Of a stretch of 63,306 bases of DNA, positions 15,876 to 25,487 are shown in pieces. Source of the stretch: Paramagnetospirillum marisnigri (lineage in GTDB: Bacteria; Pseudomonadota; Alphaproteobacteria; Rhodospirillales; Magnetospirillaceae); assembly GCF_001650715.1 (NCBI RefSeq), contig NZ_LWQT01000049.1, positions 1-63,306 on the forward strand, in the 5' to 3' direction. How positions within the stretch are numbered: position 1 is the stretch's first letter; every line of letters begins with the position of its first letter. A program made the position numbers and the translations under genes. The notes under the pieces are model-generated. The model saw only the letters and a program-made list of their open reading frames with translations. It had not been told where the DNA came from and did not search any database.

Positions 15876-16628
15876 ATGGCGGTCTTGATGTCTAAGGAAA
15901 AGCCCGGTGGAATGATGGAGACGGTGCGGACCATCGTCTATGCCATGCTGATCGCCGCCGCCGTCCGCACCATCGCCTTCGAGCCCTTCAACATTCCTTC
16001 GGGGTCCATGATCCCGACCCTGCTGATCGGCGACTATCTGTTCGTGTCCAAATTCGCCTATGGCTATTCGCGCCATTCCATGCCGTTCAGCATCGGGCCG
16101 GGCGGTGGGCGCATCCTGGAATCGGTGCCCGAGCGCGGCGACGTCATCGTGTTCAAGAAGCCTACCGAGAACAAGGTGGACTACATCAAGCGCGTGGTCG
16201 GGCTGCCCGGCGACCGCATCCAGGTCACCGGCGGTATTCTGCACATCAATGGCGAGGCGGTGGAGAGGAAGCGGGTCGAGGACTTCATCGAGCGCGACCG
16301 TGACGGCAACATCATCCGCGCCGCCCAGTATATCGAGACCCTGCCCAATGGCCGCAAGCACCGGATCATCGAATTCATGGGCGATCGCGGCCTGGCCGAC
16401 AACACCGTCGAGTTCAAGGTTCCCGCCGGGCATTACTTCATGATGGGCGACAACCGCGACAATTCCACCGACTCCCGGTTCGCCGATGTGGGCTTCGTTC
16501 CGGCGGAAAATCTGGTGGGCCGCGCCGAGGTGCTGTTCTTCTCCAGCGACGGCTCCGCTGCCCTGTGGGAAGTGTGGCGCTGGCCCTGGGCCATCCGCTA
16601 CGCCCGCCTGTTCAAGGGAATCGAGTAG
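15876..16628 (+). CDS. lepB: Signal peptidase I
   Basis: Membrane serine protease that removes signal peptides. A single N-terminal membrane segment (about residues 14-32, TVRTIVYAMLIAAAVRTIAF) precedes the nucleophile Ser in IPSGSMIPTL and the general-base Lys in DYIKRVVGLPGD. The C-terminal box GHYFMMGDNRDNSTDSR is complete. Length 250 aa is typical of alphaproteobacteria. An alternative ATG at 15888 would shorten it by four residues. The rnc start follows its stop directly. Confidence 0.95.
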   Translation: MAVLMSKEKPGGMMETVRTIVYAMLIAAAVRTIAFEPFNIPSGSMIPTLLIGDYLFVSKFAYGYSRHSMPFSIGPGGGRILESVPERGDVIVFKKPTENKVDYIKRVVGLPGDRIQVTGGILHINGEAVERKRVEDFIERDRDGNIIRAAQYIETLPNGRKHRIIEFMGDRGLADNTVEFKVPAGHYFMMGDNRDNSTDSRFADVGFVPAENLVGRAEVLFFSSDGSAALWEVWRWPWAIRYARLFKGIE

Positions 16629-17308
16629 GTGACGGGGGCGCTCGGCCAGTTCGCCACGGTGCTGGGCCATCGCTTCGCCCGTCCCGAGCTGCTGACCCAG
16701 GCCCTGACCCATCCCAGCATCAGCCAGGGGCGCCGCAAGCAGTCGGCGCCCTATGAACGCCTGGAGTTCCTCGGCGACCGGGTGCTGGGTCTGGTGGTGG
16801 CCGACATGCTGTTCAACGCCTTTCCCGACGAGGCCGAGGGCGCCCTGGCCCGGCGCTTCACCGGTCTGGTACGGCGCGAGGCGGTGGCGCGGGTGGCTCT
16901 GGCCATCGGGCTGGACGACCGCCTGTCCATGGCCAAGGGCGACGAGGAGGCGGGCGGTCGTGCCAATCAGGGCATCCTGGCCGATGCCTGCGAGGCGGTG
17001 ATCGGAGCGATCTATGCCGATGGCGGCTTCGAGCCCGCCGCCCGATTCGTCCGCCGCCACTGGGCGGCTTTGATGGACGAGGCGGCAGCGCCGCCCAAGG
17101 ACGCCAAGACGGCGTTGCAGGAATGGGCCCAGGGACGCGGCAAGCCGCTGCCGATTTATACGGTGGCGGGCGCCGAGGGACCGCCGCATGAACCGATCTT
17201 CCTGGTGGAAGTGACGGTGGAGGGCGCAGGATCGGCCCAGGGGCGGGGAAGTTCGAAGCGTCTGGCGGAACAGTCCGCCGCCGCCGCCCTGTTGGAAAAG
17301 GTGACTGT

Positions 17309-17312
<4 letters not shown>
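16629..17312 (+). CDS. rnc: Ribonuclease III
   Basis: Double-strand-specific endoribonuclease for rRNA and mRNA processing. The signature ERLEFLGDRVLGL and the second metal motif LADACEAVIGAIYADGG are intact. The C-terminal dsRNA-binding domain runs from about residue 155 (DAKTALQEWAQG) to the SSKRLAEQSAAAALL helix. GTG start immediately after the lepB stop; overlaps era by four bases. The lepB-rnc-era-recO order is conserved. Confidence 0.95.
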
Positions 17313-18220
<908 letters not shown>

Positions 18221-18235
18221 GAGCGTCCCCCATCT

Positions 18236-18317
18236 CCCTCCCCCGCCTTGGTGGGGGAGGGGTGGGGTGGGGGCCAGCCCCCCTCTCGGTCTCCCCCCAT
18301 GCGCGGCACGGGGGGAG
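18236..18317. repeat. Cluster of G/C palindromes between era and the small membrane gene
   Basis: Three hairpins are packed into 82 bases: CCCTCCCCC (18236-18244) with GGGGGAGGG (18253-18261), a GGGGGC/GCCCCC type pair around 18270-18282, and CTCCCCCC (18291-18298) with GGGGGGAG (18310-18317). The appearance is that of a dispersed intergenic repeat; the last arm also serves as the ribosome site of the next gene. Confidence 0.6.
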
Positions 18318-18322
18318 AGGCC

Positions 18323-18544
18323 ATGACGCTCCGCGACCTGGCCATGGCCCTGGTCTGGGGCGGTGCGGCCTTGCTGCTGGCGGTGCTGATCCACCGCTTT
18401 CGCCGGGGCGCCTGGAGCCTGGAGGACGAGGATGTCCCCCATGCCTCGCTGGGCCAGCGCCTGCTGTTCGCCTTGGCGCTGCTGCTGGCCGCCGCCGGGA
18501 CCGCTCTTTTCATCTGGAGCTATCTAGGCCATGGAGTGGGATGA
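18323..18544 (+). CDS. Small two-helix membrane protein
   Basis: This 73-aa protein has two hydrophobic helices (LAMALVWGGAALLLAVLIH and LLFALALLLAAAGTALFIW) joined by a charged loop. No function recognised. The ATG at 18323 follows GGGGGAGAGG. Its end overlaps the recO start by 14 bases, so it is probably co-transcribed with era and recO. Confidence 0.65.
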   Translation: MTLRDLAMALVWGGAALLLAVLIHRFRRGAWSLEDEDVPHASLGQRLLFALALLLAAAGTALFIWSYLGHGVG

Positions 18545-19244
18545 CGAGGCCATCGTGCTGGCCGCCCGTCGCCATGGCGAGCATGGCGGCATCGTCAGTC
18601 TGTTGACCCGTTCCCACGGCCGTCATGCCGGTCTGGTGCACGGCGCCCAGTCCAAGGCCCACCGCGCCGCGGTGCAGCCCGGCAATCAGGTGCGGGCCTG
18701 CTGGAGCGGGCGACTGGCGGAGCAGTTGGGGACGTTCCGGCTGGAAGTGCTGTGCGCCCATGCCGGGCAGGTGCTGGACGATCCCGCCCGGCTGGCGGCC
18801 TTGTCCTCGGCCTGCGCCCTGGCGGAACTGGCGCTGCCCGAGCGCCAGCCCCATCCCGGCGCCCATGCCGCCCTGTCGGCGCTGCTGGGGGCCCTGACCG
18901 CCGAGTCCTGGCCCAGCGTCTATGTCCATTGGGAATTGGCGCTGCTGCGCGATCTCGGCTTCGGCCTTGATCTCACCGCCTGCGCCGCCACCGGGTCGAC
19001 CGAGGATCTGGGCTTTGTCAGCCCCAAGACCGGGCGTGCCGTGTCCCGCGCCGCCGCTGGACCGTGGAAGGACAAGCTGCTGGCGTTGCCCCGCTTCCTG
19101 GTGGAAGGCGGCGAGGGCGAGGCGGCGGACATCCATGCCGGGCTGACGCTGTCGGGTTTTTTCCTGGAACGTCACGTCCTGGCGGCTCATCATGCCGCCA
19201 TGCCCGCCGCCCGCATACGACTGGTTGACCGCTTCCGTGCTTGA
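18531..19244 (+). CDS. recO: DNA repair protein RecO
   Basis: Recombination mediator that loads RecA with RecR/RecF. An N-terminal OB-fold (MEWDDEAIVLAARRHGEHGGIVSLLTRSHGRHAGLVHGA) is followed by a helical domain with the FGLDLTACAATGSTEDLGFVSPKTGRAV segment. In place of four zinc cysteines only one is seen in this region, common in alphaproteobacteria. Length 237 aa is normal. Confidence 0.92.
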   Translation: MEWDDEAIVLAARRHGEHGGIVSLLTRSHGRHAGLVHGAQSKAHRAAVQPGNQVRACWSGRLAEQLGTFRLEVLCAHAGQVLDDPARLAALSSACALAELALPERQPHPGAHAALSALLGALTAESWPSVYVHWELALLRDLGFGLDLTACAATGSTEDLGFVSPKTGRAVSRAAAGPWKDKLLALPRFLVEGGEGEAADIHAGLTLSGFFLERHVLAAHHAAMPAARIRLVDRFRA

Positions 19245-19280
19245 GATACTATATCTCGCCTTCTGACCCTGGGATAAGAC

Positions 19281-21506
19281 ATGACCAAGCCCGCCGCGAC
19301 CACCGGTGAAATCCGCGAGACGCCCTTTGCCGAGGCGCTGGGCGAGCGCTATCTCGCCTATGCCATGTCCACCATCGTGTCGCGCTCGCTGCCCGATGTG
19401 CGTGACGGGCTGAAGCCGGTGCATCGCCGCCTGCTGTTCGCCATGCGCCAGCTGAAGCTGGACCCCGATGGCGGCTTCAAGAAATGCGCCCGCGTGGTCG
19501 GTGACGTCATCGGTAAATACCATCCCCATGGCGACGTGGCGGTCTACGACACCTTGGTGCGCCTGGCCCAGGACTTCGCCGTGCGCTATCCCCTGGTGGA
19601 GGGCCAGGGCAATTTCGGCAATATTGACGGCGATAACGCGGCGGCCATGCGCTATACCGAGGCCAAGCTGACCGCCGTCGCCGCCGCCCTGATGGATGGG
19701 CTGGACGAGGACAGCGTCGACTTCCGCCCCACCTATGACGGCACCGAGGAAGAGCCGGTGGTGATGCCCGCCGCCTTTCCCAATCTGCTGGCCAACGGCT
19801 CGGCCGGTATCGCGGTGGGCATGGCCACCAGCATCCCACCCCATAATCTGGGGGAAATCTGTGACGCGCTGGATCTCCTGATCGCTCGGCCCGACTGCGC
19901 GGTGGACGAACTGATCGAGCGGATGCCCGGCCCCGACTTCCCCACCGGCGGCGTGCTGGTGGAGACCCGCGAGGCGGTGGCCGAGGCCTATCGCACCGGC
20001 AAGGGCGGCTTTCGGGTGCGGGCCAAATGGGCGGTGGAAAAGCTCTCCCACGGCCTCTATCAGATCGTCATCACCGAGATTCCCTATCAGGTGCAGAAGT
20101 CCAAGCTGGTGGAGAAGATCGCCGAGCTGCTGTCTGAAAAGAAGCTGCCGCTGCTGGCCGATATCAGGGACGAATCCGCCGAGGACATCCGGCTGGTGCT
20201 GGAACCCCGGAACCGCACCGTGGAAGCCGAGCTGGTGATGGAACAGCTGTTCCGCCAGACCGATCTCGAGACCCGCTTCTCGCTCAACATGAATGTGCTC
20301 GACGCCCACGCGGTGCCGCGCGTCATGGATTTGAAGGAGGTGCTGCGCTGCTTCCTCGACCACCGCATGGAGGTGCTGGAACGGCGCTCACGCTTCCGCC
20401 TCGACAAGATCGCCAAGCGCCTCGAAGTGCTGGAAGGCTTCCTCAAGGTCTATGCCGACCTGGACAAGGTGATCAGGATCATACGCTTCGCCGACGAGCC
20501 CAAGGCCGAGCTGATCAAGACCTTCACGCTGTCCGAGGTCCAGGCCGAGGCTATCCTCAATATGCGCCTGCGGTCCTTGAACAAGCTGCAGGAAGTGGAG
20601 ATCAAGACCGAGCACGCGGCGCTTTCGGCGGAAAAGGCCGATCTCGACGCCTTGCTGGCCGATGAGGGGCGGCGTTGGCGCACCATCGCCGCGCAGGTGG
20701 CCGAGACCCGCAAAGCTTTCGGCGGCCATACCGCGCTCGGCAAGCGCCGCACCGAGCTGGGCGATGCCCCTTCCGCGGTGGTGGTGCCCATCGAGGCCTA
20801 TGTGGAGCGCGAGCCCATCACCCTGGTTCTGTCGGACAAGGGCTGGGTGCGGGCGCTCAAAGGTCATGCCGACAATCCGGAAGCGCTGAAGTTCAAGGAA
20901 GGCGACCAGTTGCGCTTCCTGCTCAAGACCTGGACCACTGACAAGATCCTGGTTTTCGCCACCGATGGCCGGTTCTACACCATCGGCGGCGACAAGCTGC
21001 CATCGGGGCGCGGCCATGGCGAGCCGCTGCGCCTGATGATCGATCTGGCCAATGACGTGGAGGTGGCCTGCGTCATGGTGCACAAGCCCGGCCGCAAGCT
21101 GCTGCTGGCCAGCAGCGGCGGGCGTGGCTTCGTGGTGGAGGAGAACGAGGTCCTGGCCCAGACCAGGGCTGGCAAGATGATCCTGAACACCGGCGATGGC
21201 GAGAAGGCGGCTTTCTGCCTGCCCATGGAGGGCGATGCCGTCGCCATCATGGGTGACAACCGCAAGCTCCTGGTGTTCATGGCAGAGGAAATCCCGGAAA
21301 TGAGCCGGGGCCGGGGCGTCATCCTGCAGAAATACCGCGATGGCGGCGCCGCCGACATCAAGGTCTTCACCCTGGCCGACGGTCTGACCTGGAGCCTGGG
21401 CGAGCGCACCCGCACCGAGGCCGACCTGACCCCCTGGCTGGGCAAGCGCGCCTCCATCGGCCGCCTGCCGCCCACCGGCTTCCCCAGGAACAACAAGTTC
21501 AGCTGA
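19281..21506 (+). CDS. parC: DNA topoisomerase IV subunit A
   Basis: Type IIA topoisomerase subunit that decatenates daughter chromosomes with ParE. The breakage-reunion domain shows [24 protein letters not shown] and catalytic Tyr125 in [11 protein letters not shown]-terminal beta-pinwheel repeats start near residue 500. Length 741 aa and the LRAL/NKLQ motifs fit ParC rather than GyrA; no GyrA box (QRRGGKG) is seen. The stop overlaps the convergent bpt gene by 8 bases. Confidence 0.94.
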   Translation: MTKPAATTGEIRETPFAEALGERYLAYAMSTIVSRSLPDVRDGLKPVHRRLLFAMRQLKLDPDGGFKKCARVVGDVIGKYHPHGDVAVYDTLVRLAQDFAVRYPLVEGQGNFGNIDGDNAAAMRYTEAKLTAVAAALMDGLDEDSVDFRPTYDGTEEEPVVMPAAFPNLLANGSAGIAVGMATSIPPHNLGEICDALDLLIARPDCAVDELIERMPGPDFPTGGVLVETREAVAEAYRTGKGGFRVRAKWAVEKLSHGLYQIVITEIPYQVQKSKLVEKIAELLSEKKLPLLADIRDESAEDIRLVLEPRNRTVEAELVMEQLFRQTDLETRFSLNMNVLDAHAVPRVMDLKEVLRCFLDHRMEVLERRSRFRLDKIAKRLEVLEGFLKVYADLDKVIRIIRFADEPKAELIKTFTLSEVQAEAILNMRLRSLNKLQEVEIKTEHAALSAEKADLDALLADEGRRWRTIAAQVAETRKAFGGHTALGKRRTELGDAPSAVVVPIEAYVEREPITLVLSDKGWVRALKGHADNPEALKFKEGDQLRFLLKTWTTDKILVFATDGRFYTIGGDKLPSGRGHGEPLRLMIDLANDVEVACVMVHKPGRKLLLASSGGRGFVVEENEVLAQTRAGKMILNTGDGEKAAFCLPMEGDAVAIMGDNRKLLVFMAEEIPEMSRGRGVILQKYRDGGAADIKVFTLADGLTWSLGERTRTEADLTPWLGKRASIGRLPPTGFPRNNKFS

Positions 21507-22236
21507 CAAGGGCGGGGGGCAGCGGCCTCCAGCCATCGGGGCCGAAGGCCTCCAGCGGCTGGAAGCGGGTCTTGTAGGACATCTTGCGGCTTTCCTCGAT
21601 CCAATAGCCGAGATAGAGGTGCGGCAGGCCCAGGCGCTGGGCCTCGCCCACCAGCCACAGCACCACCAGGGTGCCCAGCGAGTGCGCCGCCAAGTCGGGC
21701 TCGAAGAAGCTGTAGACCGCCGACAAGCCGTCGCCGATACGATCGGCGAGGCAAACCGCCGTCAGCGTGGCATCGGGTTGGCGGAATTCCACCAGGAAGG
21801 TATCGACCGGGCTGTCCTCCACCATGGAGCGATAGTCGTAAAAACCCATCTGCGCCATGTCCCCCCCGGAATGGCGGGATTCCTGATAGCGGGCGAACAG
21901 GCGGAATTGCTCGGCGGTGGCCTTGGCGGGGACAACCGTTGCCGACAGTTCGGCATTGACGCGGGCGATGCGGCGCATGGTGCGGTTGGGCTGGAAGCTG
22001 TCCACCAGGATGCGCACGGGAATGCAGGCCGAGCAGCCGGGGCAGGCCGGGGTATAGGCGATGGAATGGCTGCGACGGAATCCCGCCCGGGACAAGGCCT
22101 CGTGCAGAGCGTCCGCATCGCTGCCGTTCAATTCGGTGACGATCTTGCGTTCCAGCCGCCCGCTCAGATAGGGGCAGGGCAGGGGCGCCGTGGTGAAGAA
22201 GAAATGCGGCCGCTTGAGGGGGAAATGGTCCATCAC
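21499..22236 (-). CDS. bpt: Aspartate/glutamate leucyltransferase (arginyltransferase family)
   Basis: N-end-rule aminoacyl-tRNA-protein transferase adding Leu (bacterial Bpt) to proteins with N-terminal Asp or Glu, marking them for ClpAP. CPYLSGR, the CPGCSACIPVRI cysteine cluster, RYQESRHSGGDM and YLGYWIEESRKMSYKTRF are family motifs. Length 245 aa. The second ATG at 22233 is equally possible. Confidence 0.9.
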   Translation of the reverse strand: MMDHFPLKRPHFFFTTAPLPCPYLSGRLERKIVTELNGSDADALHEALSRAGFRRSHSIAYTPACPGCSACIPVRILVDSFQPNRTMRRIARVNAELSATVVPAKATAEQFRLFARYQESRHSGGDMAQMGFYDYRSMVEDSPVDTFLVEFRQPDATLTAVCLADRIGDGLSAVYSFFEPDLAAHSLGTLVVLWLVGEAQRLGLPHLYLGYWIEESRKMSYKTRFQPLEAFGPDGWRPLPPALVS

Positions 22237-22302
22237 ATCTACTTCAGATCAGGCAATCTGCTTCACAATATAGGCGTCGGCGGAGCCTGCCGCCAGGGTA
22301 AC

Positions 22303-22827
22303 TCAGGCGCTGGGGCCGCCCCACTGGGCCGGATCATTGACCACCACCGTTCCCGCCAGCATATCGTGCAAGGTGCGTCGCCTCGGATTGAACAGCGCCA
22401 CCACCAGCACCAGGGTGCAGGTCAGGGCGATGGAAAAATAAAAGCCCAGGGTTTGGATCAGGGCCTGGACCAGGGGGGGGCGGCCCAAACTGGCCTCGGC
22501 TCCCGGGGCCACGGACATCACCTTGATCCCCGCCGCCCGCATGCCCCAGGTGGCGGATTTCGGCCCGGCGATGGTCAGGGTGTGATAGGCCACCGGCACC
22601 AGTCCAATCATCACCATCATGGGGGCCCACAGCAGCCCGAAGGAGAGGATGCCGAGAATCAGGCTAGCGATGAACATCAGGCCGCACAACAGCCCCACCA
22701 CCACCAGATCGAGAAGATAGGCATAGACCCGCTTGGGCGTGACGCCGAGATAGTAGCGGGCATGGCCCCAGGGATCGCCCCATTCCGGGACATGGTCCAT
22801 GGCGGTGATGTCCCGGCCGCCGGTCAT
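22303..22827 (-). CDS. RDD family membrane protein
   Basis: This 174-aa protein has the RDD signature in YAYLLDLVVVGLL, two further hydrophobic stretches (FGLLWAPMMVMIGLVPVAYHTLTI and ALIQTLGFYFSIALTCTLVLVVALF) and the terminal RRTLHDMLAGTVVV. Function of the family is unclear, possibly transport or antiporter-like. The ATG at 22827 follows the motB stop by one base; ATG 22800 is an alternative. Probably co-transcribed with motA-motB. Confidence 0.85.
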   Translation of the reverse strand: MTGGRDITAMDHVPEWGDPWGHARYYLGVTPKRVYAYLLDLVVVGLLCGLMFIASLILGILSFGLLWAPMMVMIGLVPVAYHTLTIAGPKSATWGMRAAGIKVMSVAPGAEASLGRPPLVQALIQTLGFYFSIALTCTLVLVVALFNPRRRTLHDMLAGTVVVNDPAQWGGPSA

Positions 22828-22828
22828 G

Positions 22829-23839
22829 CTAGCGCTTACCCAGGGGAACCGAGAGATTCTGGGAATTGGTGGGACCCAGGTCGTTCTCGCGCAGCAAGAT
22901 GATGCTGATGCGGCGATTGCGCAGTCCCTTGGGATCACCCTTGTCCAGCGGTTCCTGATCGGCGCGGCCGACCACGCGGTCGATGCGGCTTTCAGGTACA
23001 CCCGAAGCGATCAGGGCGCGGCGACTGGCCAGGGCGCGGTCGGCCGACAATTCCCAATTGGTGTAGCCCGACGGGTCCTTGAAGGGCACCGCGTCGGTGT
23101 GGCCGGAAATGGCGATCCGATTATCGGGCAACTGGCGGATGACGCGCGAGACCAGGTCAAGCATGGCGCGGGTATGGCCATAGGGCGCGCTGGACCCCGA
23201 GGGGAACATGGCCAGGCCTTCCTGGTCGGTGATCTGGATGCGCAGGCCTTCCGGGGTGTTGTCCACCAGCATGGAGCCCTGGAACTGCTTGAGTTCGGGA
23301 ATGCCCTTGACGGCGCCTTCCAGGATTTCCTTGGCCTTGTCGAACTTCTGCTGTTCGCGTTGGGCCTGGGCCTCCTTGAACTCCTGCTCGCTCATCCCCG
23401 ATTTGTCGTTGCCTTCCTTTTCCTTGCCGCTGCCCGATTCCTTGCCGTCCTTGCCCTCTTTTCCCTCGGCCTCGACCTCGGGGGCGAATTCCTTGGATCC
23501 GGTCAGGTCCTCGCCACCGGGGCCGATGGAGGTGGGGGGCAGGTGCTGCACCAGGGTGGGCGAGGAGGTGTTGGAGGTCTGGGCGCCCTCGCCGATCACC
23601 TTGCCGCCCAGCACGCCACCGGCGCCCGACGCGCTCTTCGAGGCCATGGTGGGGGCGAAGTAGTTGGAAACGCCGGTCAGCTGTTCCTCGGTGACGGCGT
23701 TGAGCAGCCACAACAGCAGGAAGAACGCCATCATGGCGGTCACGAAGTCGGCATAGGCCACCTTCCAGGCGCCACCATGATGGCCGCCCGCGACCTTCTT
23801 GACGCGCTTGATGATGATCTGGTTGCCGCCTTCGGCCAT
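22829..23839 (-). CDS. motB: Flagellar motor stator protein MotB
   Basis: Peptidoglycan-anchored stator subunit. The N-terminal membrane helix carries the proton-binding Asp31 in AYADFVTAMMAFFLLLWLL. A Lys/Glu-rich linker (about 110-150, EGKEGKDGKESGSG) is followed by an OmpA/MotB peptidoglycan-binding domain (AISGHTDAVPF ... NWELSADRALASRRAL ... RRISIILL). Length 336 aa. Downstream of motA on the same strand with a 25-base gap. Confidence 0.93.
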   Translation of the reverse strand: MAEGGNQIIIKRVKKVAGGHHGGAWKVAYADFVTAMMAFFLLLWLLNAVTEEQLTGVSNYFAPTMASKSASGAGGVLGGKVIGEGAQTSNTSSPTLVQHLPPTSIGPGGEDLTGSKEFAPEVEAEGKEGKDGKESGSGKEKEGNDKSGMSEQEFKEAQAQREQQKFDKAKEILEGAVKGIPELKQFQGSMLVDNTPEGLRIQITDQEGLAMFPSGSSAPYGHTRAMLDLVSRVIRQLPDNRIAISGHTDAVPFKDPSGYTNWELSADRALASRRALIASGVPESRIDRVVGRADQEPLDKGDPKGLRNRRISIILLRENDLGPTNSQNLSVPLGKR

Positions 23840-23864
23840 GACCCTCTATATCCCTCGGCCCGAG

Positions 23865-24725
23865 TCAGTCGGGCGGCAGATTGGTGACGGTCTCTTCCAG
23901 TTCCTGGAAGGTCGGGCGCAACTCGTCGGGCAGGACCTTGCGGGCGAATTCGATGGAGACCTGCGGGGCATAGCCCTGCATATGGCCCAGCAGCCCGGCC
24001 TTGATGGCGACGAAGTAGTAATGGTCCGAATCGAAACACAACTGCATGTTGCGCGAGATGGGCGCCACGAAGGCATAGGAAATCAGCACGCCGGTAAAGG
24101 TTCCCACCAGCGCGGCGCCGATCAGATGGCCCAGCACTTCGGGCGGCTCGGTGATGGAGCCCATGGTGTGGATCACGCCCAGCACCGCGGCGACGATACC
24201 CAGGGCGGGCATGGCGTCCGACATCAGCGCCACCGCGTGGGAAATCTCGTGATAGTGCTTGTGATGGGCTTCCAACTCGCCGTCGATGATGGATTCCAAC
24301 TCGTGGGCGTTGCTGGTGCCAAGGGTCAGCAGCCGCAGATAGTCGCAGAAGAAGGTGCGGGTGTGGTGGTCGCTGGAGAACTTGGGAAACTTGCCGAACA
24401 GCGGGCTTTCATCGGGTTTTTCCACATGGCTTTCCAGGGCAAGGTCGCCCTTGGTCTTGGCCAGCTTGAACACCGCGTACAGCACCGATAGCAATTCGAG
24501 GTAATCGTCCTTGCCGTGGTGGGCGCCCTTGAAGATCATCCCGATGTTCTTGATGATGCCGCTGATGATGGTCTTGGGATTGCCCAGCAGCAACGACCCA
24601 ACCGAGGCGCCGAGAATGATGATGAATTCGAAGGGCTGCCACAGAACGTTCAAATGGCCGCCTGGCGCGGCATAACCACCGATCACGCTAACGATTGTTA
24701 CGACGATCCCGACAATGGCGAACAT
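23865..24725 (-). CDS. motA: Flagellar motor stator protein MotA
   Basis: Proton-channel stator subunit, 286 aa, with four membrane helices (two at residues 1-55 and two at about 165-225 around ALMSDAMPALGIVAAVLGVIHTMG). The cytoplasmic loop contains the charged residues that engage FliG. Forms the motA-motB-RDD transcription unit, showing that the host is motile. Confidence 0.94.
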   Translation of the reverse strand: MFAIVGIVVTIVSVIGGYAAPGGHLNVLWQPFEFIIILGASVGSLLLGNPKTIISGIIKNIGMIFKGAHHGKDDYLELLSVLYAVFKLAKTKGDLALESHVEKPDESPLFGKFPKFSSDHHTRTFFCDYLRLLTLGTSNAHELESIIDGELEAHHKHYHEISHAVALMSDAMPALGIVAAVLGVIHTMGSITEPPEVLGHLIGAALVGTFTGVLISYAFVAPISRNMQLCFDSDHYYFVAIKAGLLGHMQGYAPQVSIEFARKVLPDELRPTFQELEETVTNLPPD

Positions 24726-24944
24726 TCGTATCCCCTGTTCCGCCGACAGACTGGGCCGGACAGATCATATTCCTTACCCGGAGAATGCTATAATTCCTGC
24801 CCGCTGTCGCGAGTCAACTGCGTTGTGGTGATGAAAAATGTCTCATTCCGTCGCCTTGGCCCGGGCGGTGAAGGCGGCATTTGACCATGGGGCCGAAACG
24901 CCGCTAATGTCGGACCTGTTCAATGGTTATATAGAGATCATGGC

Positions 24945-25451
24945 ATGTCGCTGGACTCCCGCTCGTTTCGCAAGGCCCTTGGCTGTTTCGCTTCCGGGGT
25001 GACGGTGGTGACCACCCTGGTTCCCGCCACCAAGGCGCCGGTGGGGGTAACGGTCAGCGCGTTCTCGTCGCTGTCGCTTGATCCGCCGCTGGTGCTGTTC
25101 TGCCTTGGCAACGGCACATCCTCCATGGCCGCCTTCAAGGAATTCGGCCATTTCGCCATCAATATCCTGACCGAGACCCAGCGTGACCTGTCGATCCGCT
25201 TCGCGAGCAGGTCCGAGGACAAATGGCAGGGAGTCGCCTGGTCGGCCTGGAACAGTGGCGTGCCGATCCTGCCCCAGTGCCTCGCCAGCCTCGAATGCTC
25301 GTTGGTGGAAGTGCTGGACGGCGGTGACCACCAGATTTTCGTCGGCCGCGTCGAAAAAATGAAGCACCAGGAAGGCGGCAGCCCGCTGCTGTACTTCAGG
25401 GGCAGCTATCTGGATACGGCGCCCCACGGGGCCATGACCGATGTGATCTAA
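24945..25451 (+). CDS. Flavin reductase-like, FMN-binding protein
   Basis: NAD(P)H-dependent flavin reductase family of 168 aa. The family pattern FASGVTVVTT near the N-terminus, PVGVTVSAFSSLSLDPPLVLFCL and FAINIL are present. Usually the reductase half of two-component monooxygenases, but no oxygenase partner is adjacent, so the partner is unknown. Divergent from motA with 219 bp between, which holds no other gene. Confidence 0.88.
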   Translation: MSLDSRSFRKALGCFASGVTVVTTLVPATKAPVGVTVSAFSSLSLDPPLVLFCLGNGTSSMAAFKEFGHFAINILTETQRDLSIRFASRSEDKWQGVAWSAWNSGVPILPQCLASLECSLVEVLDGGDHQIFVGRVEKMKHQEGGSPLLYFRGSYLDTAPHGAMTDVI

Positions 25452-25487
25452 TACCAAGCCGGACTCACCGGTAATTGGCATAAGGGC

